Source: Paraglomus occultum (taxonomy: Eukaryota > Glomeromycota > Glomeromycetes > Paraglomerales > Paraglomeraceae). Taken from it: a stretch of 25,647 nucleotides of DNA. The notes under the pieces are model-generated. The model was not told the DNA's origin. It was given only the letters and a program-made list of their open reading frames with translations, and made no database searches. The stretch is from the NCBI GenBank assembly GCA_910592205.1, contig CAJVPJ010000418.1:1-25647 (forward strand), read 5' to 3'. Within the stretch, counting starts at the first letter, position 1. Every line of letters starts with the position of its first letter. Made by a program: the position numbers and the translations under genes. Below are positions 1-10,171 of this stretch, one piece after another.

Positions 1-342
1 TATTGATTTACAATAAGGGAAATCTGTCCAGCTGAAAACCTGGGATATAGTCGAGGTTGGGATACAATAGGGGGGGGATACAAATGAGGTCTGACTGTAT
101 AAGTTTCTGCTACATCTCAATAAGTCATGTGGAAAAAAAATATGTGATCAATGTTCTCTGTACGATGTGTCATCAATCGTGCGTTCAACCCAAATTTAGA
201 AGGTGCAAAAACTTGGAACAGAAACGAATGAATAGGGCTATTATTACAGGGACCGAAAAAAGAAAGTATTCAAAATATTATGTAAAAACTGTAAATTCGC
301 AGTTTGTTGATAGTATAAAATTTCCAGTCGATCATACACAGA
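1..342. other. Left-edge stretch without a recognised gene
   Basis: I see no gene here. An open frame of about 100 codons runs through it into the tRNA but shows no recognisable protein motif, splice structure or domain. A run of eight G residues lies near position 70. The end of this stretch is the 5' flank of the tRNA-Gly gene. Confidence 0.5.
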
Positions 343-413
343 GCGTATGTGGTTTAGTGGTATAATTACCGCCTGCCACGCGGTAGACCTGGGTTCGATT
401 CCCAGCATACGCA
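343..413 (+). tRNA. tRNA-Gly (anticodon GCC)
   Basis: This 71-nt gene folds as a standard cloverleaf. The seven-base acceptor arms GCGTATG (343-349) and CATACGC (406-412) pair perfectly, and position 413 is the discriminator A. The anticodon loop CTGCCAC places the anticodon GCC at 375-377, which reads GGC/GGT glycine codons. The T-arm/B-box GGTTCGATTCC (392-402) is canonical, as is the A-box region with TGGTTTAGTGG. There is no intron and no encoded CCA, as expected for a nuclear eukaryotic tRNA. A TTTT tract at 422-425 is a plausible RNA polymerase III terminator. Confidence 0.97.
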
Positions 414-667
414 CTTAATTCTTTTGCTGTGTCAATTTGTTAGGAAATATTCCTTTATTGGTAAATCTTCAATCGATTTTTACTATTACTATTACTTATT
501 TATGAGGTGTACTGGAATTTTAAACTATTAACAAATCATCGCTTTGCTGCCAACAAGGTACTTTTACATATAATATGGTTTACGTATGCAAATATTGAGA
601 AAGTATTTGTTATTTTATCACTATGATGTCCAAGATTCTATAGTATCAAAGACCAATATTGCCTTTT
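414..667. other. tRNA / DUF1365-fusion intergenic region
   Basis: Short AT-rich spacer between the tRNA and the 3' end of the convergent minus-strand gene. It holds a small imperfect TAC/TATTAC repeat near 480-498. I see no gene. Confidence 0.5.
422..425 (+). terminator. Pol III terminator of tRNA-Gly
   Basis: Four T residues begin nine bases after the tRNA discriminator base. This is the usual minimal stop signal for RNA polymerase III. Confidence 0.6.
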
Positions 668-3600
668 CTATCCATTGCTCTCCAACTCGCGGTTTGTCAG
701 AACAACTTCGCGAAACGCTTTCATGTATTTCCATAACCTGAGCTGGCGCTCTTCATCAATAGTCTTTTTAAATGGTTTAGACATTGTCATTGAAGAAATT
801 GCAAGTTGCTTTGGCGGTACTAGCGCAAACTCCCCATTTTCTACAAATCGTGTACATACCACATTAACAAAAATGTTTGTTAATCAATCCCCACCCCACC
901 CATATGCTGATGTGCTCACCTTGCTTTTCGTAGATTACCTCCCAATTCTCTATGCCTCCACTCCTTTTAATTATATCCATTAGCGCTTCCCACATATATT
1001 CCTCGCCTCTGTAGGGATTTCCGTCAGCGCCTCCAACAAAGTTGGTAAACTTCTGCCACAGCCATTCATCCATTTTATATAAAATCCCCCCTAATCCTAA
1101 TATCCATGTGTGCCATTTGCGTTGTATTAAAGGTGCGGACGCGAGCATCCCATCTATCACATGAGGTACGGGATCCTTCCATTCAGATGGTAAGTATCGT
1201 GGTGGGAATGGTAGCAGGTGTACGCAAGATGTCAAATAGGGCACGAAGGGAGAAGTAATCGGATACGAAGAGGACGTAAGGTATGGTGACATCAAATTTA
1301 AAGTGCGTTCGTGAGATGAATCGGATAAGTAATGGAGTGACAGAGAAGGATAGGGAAAGACGTAAATTTCGGTGAACGTGAAAAGCGGTCTTAAAGATGA
1401 GGATGGAGTAAAAGCGGGATTCAACTCTAATGTGGGGGAGGGAGGAGGTGACGAGGAATGATGTAAGAGATCGCAAAGAGTAAAATGGATGTCGTCCTGT
1501 ATGTGAGTCTGTGCAAGTAAAATATATAGTGATCCATTAGTAAAATTTTCGCGGCCCATTAAGCCTGCAAATCGCAAAGATCTGTTGGCTATTTCGCGGT
1601 TTACTCACTATCCCATCTATCCTTGTTTGGTAACATATTCCACCTTGCGCAATAGTAGCCGTATGTTCCATCTCTTCCCCATCTTCTGGCCACAGGCACT
1701 GTATCATAGTATCCAACTCTTTCTTCATAGACTGCCCGCTTCTATGCTCACCGTCTAATACATCACTCATGTATCGCCTCCTTATATTCGCAGCATTCTC
1801 TTCAAATTCTGTCAATTGATATTTAATTTCATTGTTGATTGGACTATCAGGATATTTGAATACATCATGGTTATCATTCGAGCTAACAAATAGAAACCTG
1901 AGAAATAAATCAATCTCATCACAGTCCCACGCTTTGTCAAAGTAACCATACATCAAAGCACGATGTAAAGACTGATCAAAGAGAATGTTAGTAAAAAATG
2001 TATAGTCATGTAACTTGATGTTAATAGTTCTCTTTTCTAAAAATAATGACTGTTGAGGAGGTAGGGGGGATGGGGAACGAGACGAAAATGAATATGAGGC
2101 GTCTGAATCTGAGTCGTCACTTTGGTTTATCGGTTCCGTGAAAGAAGAATAGTTGACAGTTCTAACAGATTGCTCGAGTGATGTAATCTGTATTGGAGGT
2201 AAATGTGGTGAAGGAAGGCGAAGAATGAGGGTTGTTGGTTCTTTACAAAGTGTCACCAAGAATGTGAGATATTTTACAACAACTTCTTGAGCATATCTAT
2301 TTAAATTAAGTGATAATATTATCAGTATGAAAAGATATCAATATCTGTAAGAACACCAACTATAAAGAAAACGAATCCGTTTGCAATATCTTTCTTTTCT
2401 GATTGCCGAGCGTTTTTGGTGGTACCATGTCAGCTCCCTTGCGCGCCCTTACCTTTCAATAAAATTAGGTTTTAATGTAACAACAGTTCCTTCCATAGGC
2501 TTAGGCCTATGAAATACTTTCATATTTTTTCGATAATGCAGTTTATATGCTTCTTTCATTATCCTCGGCATGGTCAAGAAGATATCTACTGGATAACATA
2601 ATAGCATGTATGCCATAGACTGGAGAGACAGACTAGACGCGGTACCCGAAATAGTTGCCACAAATTTCTTGGAGTATGGGCCGAGATCAGCGGTAGTGGA
2701 GACACTCGTGGAAGGAGTCAAAGAAGGCGATTTGGATTCATACATTACTAGACACAATGAGAGCACGCCATCAGAAGGATCTTTACAGTAGGCAGTGTAA
2801 TAACCTTTGCGGTCATTGAACGGTGAGACGTGGAATGCGCGTTTTATTGTGAAACACATGTCGTATCTGAAAGTGTACAGTAAAAAATGATACGAGTATT
2901 CGTAGAAATATAACGGATGAGCAAACTTTTTCTATAAAAAATTCAAATCACGCGATTGTTTTCAACGTACCCTTTTCTCACAGTCCGTTTATTATTTTCT
3001 CGTCCGAGAACATACAAGTACTTCTCCCCAAAGGTATTATTAACCTCCAGTACAATGACTTGTAGGATGTCATCTTTGTCGTAGCAATAATGAAAGTTAA
3101 CAGGGTTGAATGCGTAGTTCAATAGTCTTGGCATAGTGACCAGTTCGACGCGTACTATGAGAGAGGTTGGAATATTCTATTGCAATTATGAGTGTTACAG
3201 GAAGGAAGACAAGTTTGTATGCAGGAAGACAAGTTTGTATGCAGGAATCGTTCATCCAGTGAATTATACGTGTAGTTATTTGGTCGAGTTACAGTCTTAC
3301 TTACGTGGTTTGATAAGTGCCACAATAGCTTTTGTTTGATAGATTTTAGCGGAGGCAAGTCTGCTGATTGAGAAAAGTCTCCGAGGTAGTCTTTATCATG
3401 GATGCTGAACAGAGAGAATCTGATGTTGTAGCCGAATAACCTATTATAGATCAGAGAAATTACGGAATTAATAATGACAACTCCAGAACGAATGTCGTCT
3501 ACCATTCTACTTTACCAAGGCATATTATATATCTATTTACGACTCCCTGCCTAAATGATGATGATTACCATTTTCTCCATCCTCGCCTCCGTTCCAATTC

Positions 3601-3870
3601 ATCCAAATCAACTCCAAATACTACATGCGAATAATTAAAGGCATGCTGCACTGGAGTAAATCGAGAATGATATGTTCGAGAAAAGTATATTTTAAGCCCT
3701 TTGCATGGTTTGTCGTGAAGTGATCTGGCTAGTGTCGAGCGAGCAAGAGAATAGAGTAGACGTACTCCATACATCAAAACAATCACATCGAATGTATTAA
3801 TGAATGGAAATGGTATTCGAAGAAGGTGAAATAGTAGTGTTAGGACAAGGAAATTCCATATGATATACAT
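668..3870 (-). CDS. DUF1365-domain protein fused to a CFA-synthase-like region
   Basis: Seven exons give 829 aa: 3870-3569, 3440-3301, 3154-2971, 2866-2453, 2296-1609, 1508-920 and 840-668. The exon sum (2490 nt) is a multiple of three. The ATG at 3870 is the first after an upstream in-frame stop and starts a hydrophobic, membrane-like N-terminus (about residues 1-45). DUF1365 is recognisable by HAFNY (76-80), NPVNFHYCYD (about 164-173), EVNNTFGE and RAFHVSPF (about 218-225). A following segment (about 348-485) resembles the N-terminal domain of cyclopropane/mycolic fatty acid synthases, ending in a DKAWDCDEID-type motif, with a Ser/Asp/Pro-rich insert before it. I find no SAM-binding methyltransferase core after it. 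The C-terminal part (about 640-829, with GNPYRGEEYMW) is unrecognised. In bacteria DUF1365 genes commonly sit beside CFA synthase genes, which suggests membrane-lipid modification here; that is inference. Exon 5 to 6 has a weaker alternative splice. Confidence 0.8.
3204..3243. repeat. 20-bp perfect tandem duplication inside an intron
   Basis: GGAAGACAAGTTTGTATGCA occurs twice head to tail (3204-3223 and 3224-3243), followed by a partial third start (GGAA). It lies in intron 2 (3155-3300) of the DUF1365-fusion gene, so it does not change the protein. It looks like a recent slippage or duplication event. Confidence 0.95.
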
Positions 3871-4493
3871 GGGTGATGTAACGTATCTACAGGAATAGGA
3901 TGGTCAATAGGTAGTAGTTGATGTTTTGGTTGCGAAAACGATAAGTGGTTCAGTCTGATTATAAATCACAGAACATGAAATACGCGCTGATCGAAGGTAT
4001 CTTTACTATGCAGAGTATCATTTTTTCAGGATGAACTTTTGTACAACGGTAACTAATCAATTACCGTTGTACAAAGGTGGTTTGATACCTTCCCTGAAAC
4101 ATTTAATAACCGTCGTGTGATAGGATTACGAGATAGCGTAGTTATATTAGTCTGTACGCGACGTTGCAAATTGAACTCAGCAAAGAGAACCAACAATTCG
4201 TTATTCGACGCATAGAGTGAACCCAGATCGATGCGCTTTTGGAATAAAAGGAGAATCACAAATTATTATTTTACCCGTCAGTAACACGTGAATAAATGCT
4301 TGGGCACTCCTATTCGCACTACTGACGCAAATATTTTCTATATGCTAATACACAACTTTGTGCATCGAGAACTGTTGGTTCAAATGAAGATTGTTACTGT
4401 ACATGTTTGATGTTGACATTACTGTTTCTCTCTATTAAGTGTATATTATGATGGCTGAATGAACATGACTATTGATAACCGAACAAAAGTTTG
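3871..4493. other. Intergenic region between two minus-strand genes
   Basis: This is the upstream (promoter) side of the DUF1365-fusion gene and the downstream side of the secreted-protein gene. A 68-codon open frame on the minus strand is not protein-like. Its only notable structure is the perfect hairpin at 4038-4075. Confidence 0.5.
4038..4075. repeat. Perfect 15-bp inverted repeat (hairpin, 8-nt loop)
   Basis: The arms TTTGTACAACGGTAA (4038-4052) and TTACCGTTGTACAAA (4061-4075) are exact reverse complements separated by the 8-nt loop CTAATCAA. It lies about 170 bp upstream of the DUF1365-fusion start codon. It could be a regulatory palindrome, a cruciform-forming element or the core of a small foldback transposon. 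The sequence alone does not decide. Confidence 0.85.
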
Positions 4494-5272
4494 TCAAGAA
4501 ACTTGTTTAATGGTGATGCAATCAGCACAATTTGCCTCTTTGCAGCAGAAGGCGCTTTGGCCTTTTATCCCACAGCAACCGATTTGACACGAGCCGAAAC
4601 GGCAATTGTTGCCAGTAATTGAACATTGCCAAATATCACTGTAACCAAGATTTTGAAGGCGATTTCCGGTACAATCTACAGATTTAAATTGAAATGAATG
4701 TCTTAGTTGGTATTCAAATAGTAATGAGACATCCACCAATGTATACGAGACTGTTTCGTGGTTGCGATTTTTTATACAAGTTATCAAGAAACGGTCTTTC
4801 TCGACAATTGCTTGATCTTAATAAAGAACGCTAGTTACCGTATCTCGATAATTCGAGATTTGCTTTGTCCGTGATGTATTCTATCTTTGGAATGCAATCA
4901 TGTCTGACACACCTTTAACAATGGCATAAAATGGTTTGGGATGCATATTTTTTTTGTTTCGATGATTTAGGTAATCGAACTGACGTTTAAACAGTGTGCG
5001 CTGCAGTAATAAACTGCCGTTTTGGAATTGCGTGTATCCGATGCACGTCTACTTATGTGGATATCTGTAATTTAATCTGAAAAGATAATGTTCGACTACT
5101 TACTCAGTTGAAAGCCACAAAATCGACCAGCACCGGAAAGTGAGGGACACGCGCAGGCAATGTCGGCTGGGCAATCGCAAGCTGGCGAGACAGTACAAAC
5201 AGCATAGGCAACTGACATAATGAATACCGAAAGACACAATATCAGAATATATATTCGTTTATGATAGTTCAT
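4494..5272 (-). CDS. Small secreted cysteine-rich protein (effector-like)
   Basis: Two exons, 5272-5104 and 4675-4494, give 116 aa. The ATG at 5272 starts a classic signal peptide: a basic MNYHKR start, a hydrophobic core and likely cleavage after SVAYA (about residue 24). The mature chain of about 92 residues holds 16 cysteines, many as CxC, CC or C-x3-5-C, and no recognisable enzyme domain. I do not recognise the family. The intron (4676-5103, 428 bp) has a good GTAAGT donor and a TGTAG acceptor and keeps frame, but it is longer than others in the window, so a further exon inside it is possible. Such proteins are common as fungal apoplastic or host-interaction proteins. That role is inference from the signal peptide and cysteine density. 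Confidence 0.72.
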
Positions 5273-5949
5273 TTTTGAGTAGTAAGGGATTTGACAGATG
5301 GAGAACAAAATTTATTGTAAGAAAGAAGATGGATTAAATGACGCTTAGTATTAGTTCTTAAGCATTTAAATAATTTGCTGTGGACAATAAAAGTCTTTCA
5401 TTCTTTATACAAATACAGCAATGTTCATTATGTACACGGATAGTAACAATACCTTTTTTGACCAAATACCCGATGCATGGGTTTAGCTAAGACACTTGTA
5501 GCATTATTGGCCGAAACCTTTGTTAATAATTTTTATGCATTGAAAGGTATTTTTAGAAGCTCGCCTTTGATTGACAAAAATAATGTCATTCAACCCAACT
5601 TTGGTCAACCTTTGTCTATGGTATCACTAATGACTGCAAATTATGACCGATTCGACAACTCGATTCATCAAAGAGGGAAGCACCAAATAGCTATGATGGA
5701 TGTTTGATATGGTCGAACAGAATAATGCTGCCTAATTTCAGGCGTTGACTATTTCGTCTAAACTGATCAGAAAATGACGTTAACTACGTATGACAAGAAG
5801 GATGAAGTTGTAACACCTGTTCTCCGGATTCCATCAAACAATGCTCGGAAAAAGATTTCCAGAGCTCTCAGTCTCACGATTTAGACACTTGTACATCTAT
5901 TTTTTGAAAGCTTCCATACCAGCTGCAAGTTTTGGAGTATGCAGTGAAA

Positions 5950-5981
5950 GTCGATATAAAGGACCGTCGATATAACGGACT
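5950..5981. repeat. 16-bp degenerate tandem repeat (GTCGATATAA unit)
   Basis: GTCGATATAAAGGACC (5950-5965) is followed directly by GTCGATATAACGGACT (5966-5981), matching at 14 of 16 positions. The unit resembles the sequence near the ends of pogo/Tigger-type DNA transposons, where ATAACGGAC-like text recurs. I cannot find a clear matching opposite end, so a decayed transposon end is only a suggestion. Confidence 0.5.
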
Positions 5982-6921
5982 TTGCCCTATACAGACTTTT
6001 TTGCTGGAACGGAATTTTTACCAAGTATTATAGCATGACTTTGGTTCTTGACCAAGGGGGATTTGGCAGAGAGTATTAATATTAATATTAACATTAAAAC
6101 AGTGATCGGACTAACTTTCCGAACACATTTACTTTAGTATAATAATAACGGATTTTGTGTTATCTCCATACAAAGTCCACTATACACTATTAATATAAGA
6201 ATAAGGCTTTTTTCACCCATTTTTCGCTACTCGTATACAAACTTAATATAATACCAACTTATTATGCCTTAGTAGCTTAAATAATAAACAAAAAGATCAA
6301 TGTGATGCAAATAAACGAACTCGCGTTACAGAAAAAAGACCTATGTGCGAATGTATGCTGCACTCAAACAAAAACGGAGTATAAAATATGCAGTCTCAAC
6401 AGGTCTACCGATTGTTTATAGAAAGGCTTGTCAAAAATTGCATATACGTGAGCTCAAAAAGTTTTTAAACAGACTAAACTATTCCTTCAAAATATTTTAC
6501 ATATTTTTTGCAATCTTTTCCACTTTCAAAAGACTTATGACATTTTCTTTACGAGAAACTAAACCAACTGACTGAAGGCCTAACGGACTTGCAATTCTGT
6601 CATGCTTCTTCTTTTATGGTTCTTAGAAATAAAAAAAAAAAGGTTGTATCAAGGTAGTATTGTATAACGCAACGTCTCAAGGCAATTATATTTACATATC
6701 CGATCCAAAAACTTTTTAAAAATGAAAGAGAAGATGACAGCACAAACGAGGTTTTAGAAGCATCCAAAATTACTTGCAGCAAAATAACGATATAAGCAAA
6801 CAGTTTATTCGTTTCAGATTAAGAGACTTAAATGGGAAATTGACAAAAAACGAATGAATTTTCAAAACAAACGAACTTGGTGATTTATCTAACATGGAAA
6901 AAAAGGGTACGGTTCATTTTT

Positions 6922-7041
6922 TCTGACAATTATTTCACTGACAGGTACATTTCACCGACAACAACTACCAAAAAAGATAACTTCGAAATAATTTTGTCGT
7001 AAAGTGATTGCCGGCGAAATGATTGCCGGCGGAAATGAATG
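6922..7041. repeat. Foldback/MITE-like inverted cluster of about 15-bp units
   Basis: The left part (6922-6965) carries units such as ATTTCACCGACAA and ATTTCACTGACAG. The right part (6996-7041) carries them inverted: TTGTCGTAAAGTGA, TTGCCGGCGAAATGA and TTGCCGGCGGAAATGA. The pattern is a short unit repeated two to three times on each side of about 30 unrelated bases, in opposite orientation. It has no coding content. It looks like a small non-autonomous foldback element or the two ends of a deleted transposon. Confidence 0.6.
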
Positions 7042-7981
7042 CCTCCCCAAAAAAGCGCTGCGATCTGCTGGAAACCAGGTGAGCAAACAAGTACAGGTCT
7101 TCGGTTCAGTATTTACTAGGTATGTGAAATCACTGTTCTTTTGTTTCGATAATATTCCTTGTTTAGAATAATTTAAAACCGTATGTGTTGGATTATAAAG
7201 TTCTTTCGATTATTCTACGATGAAGATTTTCTACCGCCGTGAAAGTGCAAAACACCTTTCCGAATGAGATCATACTCAGGCTATTATTTTACTTCCATAC
7301 AAACGCGTTTAGTTAAAAAACTTTTCTTGCTTACAGGCTTTTAAAACCAACCATGTCGAAGAAGTAGACGTAAAATTCGAGGTAGATAGTAATTTAGGAA
7401 CGGGGCCGTAAAAGTTTACTAATTGCTAAGGCCAAATAAATCCAGGATTAATATACGATCATTCTCCTGTGTATATTAGCAACATAGTCAATGAATGAAG
7501 ACAAAAGTATTTCTGCTCTGGGAGGTTGTGACGTTGTAAAAGCTTTCATTCCAAATCGACGTTTCGTTAAGGTGTGAAAGTCTTACGTAGATAGTATTAG
7601 TATGGCTGCCAGAATATTTTCGGATATATAAAAACACGCGGCAGCAATTGTAACTGGATATCTTCAAAAGTAACGGTAACACTTCGCTGATTTCGCAAGA
7701 GGTTTTTGACTTGTGTTCCCAATCCAACACGATTCGGTTACACAATGGATCGTGTGAGCCGAACTGTTTGGTATCCATTGTCAAGAATTCAAAGCTGCTA
7801 ACTTCTGGCAAACGTCTTGTCTTTGTCAGCAAAGACAATAACCGAACGTGAACAACACAATAAATTTGAAATGCTCAAAGTACAATTGGGGCCTGCGTTT
7901 AAAACATTGAGTAAATGAAAATTATTTATTTTGTGCAACGATTTAAAAGTAACAATTATCGTCTTGAATCATTCATCTCAA

Positions 7982-9469
7982 ATGGACAACTTGAAAGGAT
8001 CCAACATTACATCATCGGCTCCCCCGTGCATGCAAGGTATAACTCTTATTAAAGTTCAAAACCGCACGTTTCGTATTCCAACGAGTACACTACCCAAAGA
8101 CTACAACTGCACAACGACTTCGGGTAATGCATTTATCTTCCAATCTTGTCATCACTGGCACTAATAAATTGGGAAATTAACAGTTTCCATACAATATTCT
8201 AAAACATTACAAAAGATAATACTGCAGTAATGACTGAAAAACCATCGGTTGGCATCTCTACCGATGTTTCTAAAAGTGGAAGTTCAAACGAAAATAAATT
8301 GTCTGAGCAAATCAAACATACGATGGAAATAACGAATGTAAACTCATTGAAGGGCATTATTATAGGTAGAAAGTGAACGCCATCAACCTGAACAGACTAA
8401 GTAGACCCATCAAGCTAATATGAGCATTATCTATTCTATTAGGTCAAAATGGAGCAACTGTAAAACAGCTTCAATTGGAGACAAAGACAAAGATTCAAGT
8501 TGGACATAATGTTGGTAATTACACATTTCAAAGATATGAGAAATCCGAAAATAACTTTGATTGAACCTTTCTGTTCTTTCATGCTCAGTTATCGAAGGTT
8601 CCTCAGACGCGGTGGAATTGGCAATCACCAAAATCAGAAAGTTAATAACGGATGTGAGTAACTAATCAACTATCTTATTATTTCACGATTTTGTTGTCAC
8701 TCTGCTAATTTCTTCTCGACTCCTCCCCACGATATCGATTTCAGTCCATGCCTCGACTGCGTCCGACTCACTTCATTTCGCTTCCTCTTAAGGACCCAAA
8801 CGTTAAGCGAAAAGTTAGCACGTTACATACTGACATCCTAGCCCTCAACCTCCCTAATGTTGATGATTCACTTTTCCTTCGTCCCGAAAAATTTCATTTT
8901 ACTGTCGGTGTACTGAACTTGTATACAAAGGATGATGTCGAAGGAGCTGTGAAGCTGCTAAAAGAGCTGTCCCCAGAGATTTATGATTTGGTCGGAACGA
9001 GGGCGACTGTTGCAAAACTGGTAGGATTAGAAGTGATGGAGAGTAATCCGTTACAGGCCCATATTCTTTATGCAAAGATTGAGGAAGGAGAAACTCTGGA
9101 TAGTTTGAAGAAAGTAGCAGGTTAGTTTTAAGGTGAACGAGTATGGGCGTTTGAATAGCCTAGAATCAAGAGGATTTCTTGTGTTTTTTTTTTTAAAATA
9201 GACAAGAAGTTGCTTGAAGGTCGCGACGGACACCATGTATTAGCGAAAATGTCCCTAGTTAATCTAAGTGCATTTTCTAGATCTTCTAAACGACAGATTC
9301 AAAAAGGCAGGGTATCTGAAACCAGATAATAGACCATTAAAGGTCGGTTCACTTAATCTTAGCAGTATTCAGCTCGAGTAGTGTATGTTACCATAAACTG
9401 ACTAACTCTTTATTTTGTAATTTATGTGGTCAGTTTCATGCAACGATTATGAACACTAAATACCGTAAG

Positions 9470-9542
<73 letters not shown>

Positions 9543-9718
9543 GTGCGAGATATTCTAGATCGCCGCGCGCACAGCCTTTTTCAGCCGTACCAATATTGGA
9601 GAAATTTAAAAATCTGGAATTGGGAACTTGTCGAATAGAAACAATACACATCGCTCGAATGACGGGAGTCGATGAAACTGGTGGCTATATTAGTGAAGGA
9701 TGCATAACGCTGCCTTGA
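7982..9718 (+). CDS. ASCC1: ASCC1-like protein (KH domain plus 2H phosphoesterase-like domain)
   Basis: Seven exons give 379 aa: 7982-8123, 8228-8365, 8443-8514, 8589-8653, 8745-9120, 9281-9342 and 9434-9718. A KH RNA-binding domain spans exons 2-4, with its loop IIIGQNGA formed across an intron, followed by KIQVG and AVELAITKI. The C-terminal AKAP7/LigT-like 2H domain starts at PTHFISLPL, has a first HxT motif in FHFTVGV and a second in FHATIMNT, and ends in IHIARMTGVDE. This order is diagnostic for ASCC1, a subunit of the ASC-1 complex with roles in transcription and alkylation-damage repair in animals. The fungal role is less clear. Oddity: 24 AAC codons (9470-9541) encode a pure asparagine tract just after the second HxT motif. 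The ATG at 7982 is the first in-frame one. Exon 1 is the least certain. Confidence 0.9.
9470..9541 (+). repeat. (AAC)24 microsatellite encoding polyasparagine
   Basis: Twenty-four uninterrupted AAC codons lie in the last exon of ASCC1, in frame, giving 24 asparagines between MNTKYRK and SARYS. The other asparagine codon, AAT, never interrupts the run. Complete purity points to recent expansion by replication slippage. The tract sits where the animal protein has a variable segment between the second HxT motif and the C-terminal strand. Confidence 0.97.
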
Positions 9719-10171
9719 TGAGCGAGAGAAAAGTTAGTGTTGACTAGAATTACTTTACAAACATCGTTATTTAATGACAACATTCCCGTCTCGGTCTTAA
9801 TTTTGATGACAAAATTCTGTAATAATATTACTGGTCATATATCCATCACATTAATAGGACCAAGCGATTTGTTAACTTGCTTCGGTTCACGCAACAACCT
9901 TAGGGAAATGTTGCGTTGTATACAGTTCGCGCAGTCACCGCATGAATATGTATATTTGTACCAATTATATAATGAAGTTTATTGAGATACAATATGTTAA
10001 TACTGTATATGCAGTAGGGTTTTTTCGATTTTGTTGGTTTATCAAACCTGTGCGTAAAATAAGAAAGTGAATGTTTTTCGTGTCAAGAATAGTGATTGGT
10101 TGCCGATGCCAATCAGAATGCTGATCAGAACTCAGAGCCATTACCTATCTTTCTGCTCACATTACTCACAC
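9719..10171. other. ASCC1 / SRP receptor beta intergenic region
   Basis: This holds the 3' end of ASCC1 and the promoter side of the SRP receptor beta gene. An 82-codon open frame (9737-9985) shows no motif and no splice connection. I see no gene. The in-frame ATG at 10106 could extend the next protein upstream by 22 residues. Confidence 0.5.

Larger units (their letters stand above)
5273..7981. other. 2.7-kb gene-poor region with transposon-like repeats
   Basis: I see no convincing gene. Open frames of 60-116 codons on both strands lack domain motifs or splice continuity. The stretch is AT-rich and contains a 16-bp degenerate tandem repeat (5950-5981), a TTAATA-type simple repeat near 6073-6096 and an inverted cluster of short GC-richer units (6922-7041). 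The right end is the promoter side of ASCC1. It reads as intergenic DNA with decayed mobile-element sequence. Confidence 0.5.

Noticed and set aside
3994..4093. Larger inverted repeat (GAAGGTATC...GATACCTTC) around the hairpin
   Set aside because: The two 9-bp arms are at unequal distances from the perfect core (about 36 versus 9 bases), so they do not extend the palindrome.
5477..5707. 76-codon plus-strand frame starting MGLAKTLVALLAETF
   Set aside because: The start looks mildly amphipathic but the rest is not protein-like, there is no family match, and it sits in repeat-bearing intergenic DNA.
7488..7838. 116-codon minus-strand frame and a plus-strand stretch reading NEDKSISALGG
   Set aside because: Neither has a recognisable motif, a convincing start or a splice continuation. 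A small unknown gene cannot be excluded but is not supported.
9202..9219. Extra 18-nt micro-exon (DKKLLE) in ASCC1
   Set aside because: It keeps frame but needs a poor GTCGCG donor. Direct splicing from 9120 to 9281 is simpler, also in frame and fits the family spacing.
9436..9651. Minus-strand frame with a long leucine run
   Set aside because: It is the antisense of the AAC repeat in ASCC1. The leucines come only from the reverse-complemented microsatellite.
9737..9985. 82-codon frame after the ASCC1 stop, faintly Sm-like (GHISITLIG)
   Set aside because: It has no Sm1/Sm2 motif pair, a poor start context and no splice partner. The likeness is probably chance.
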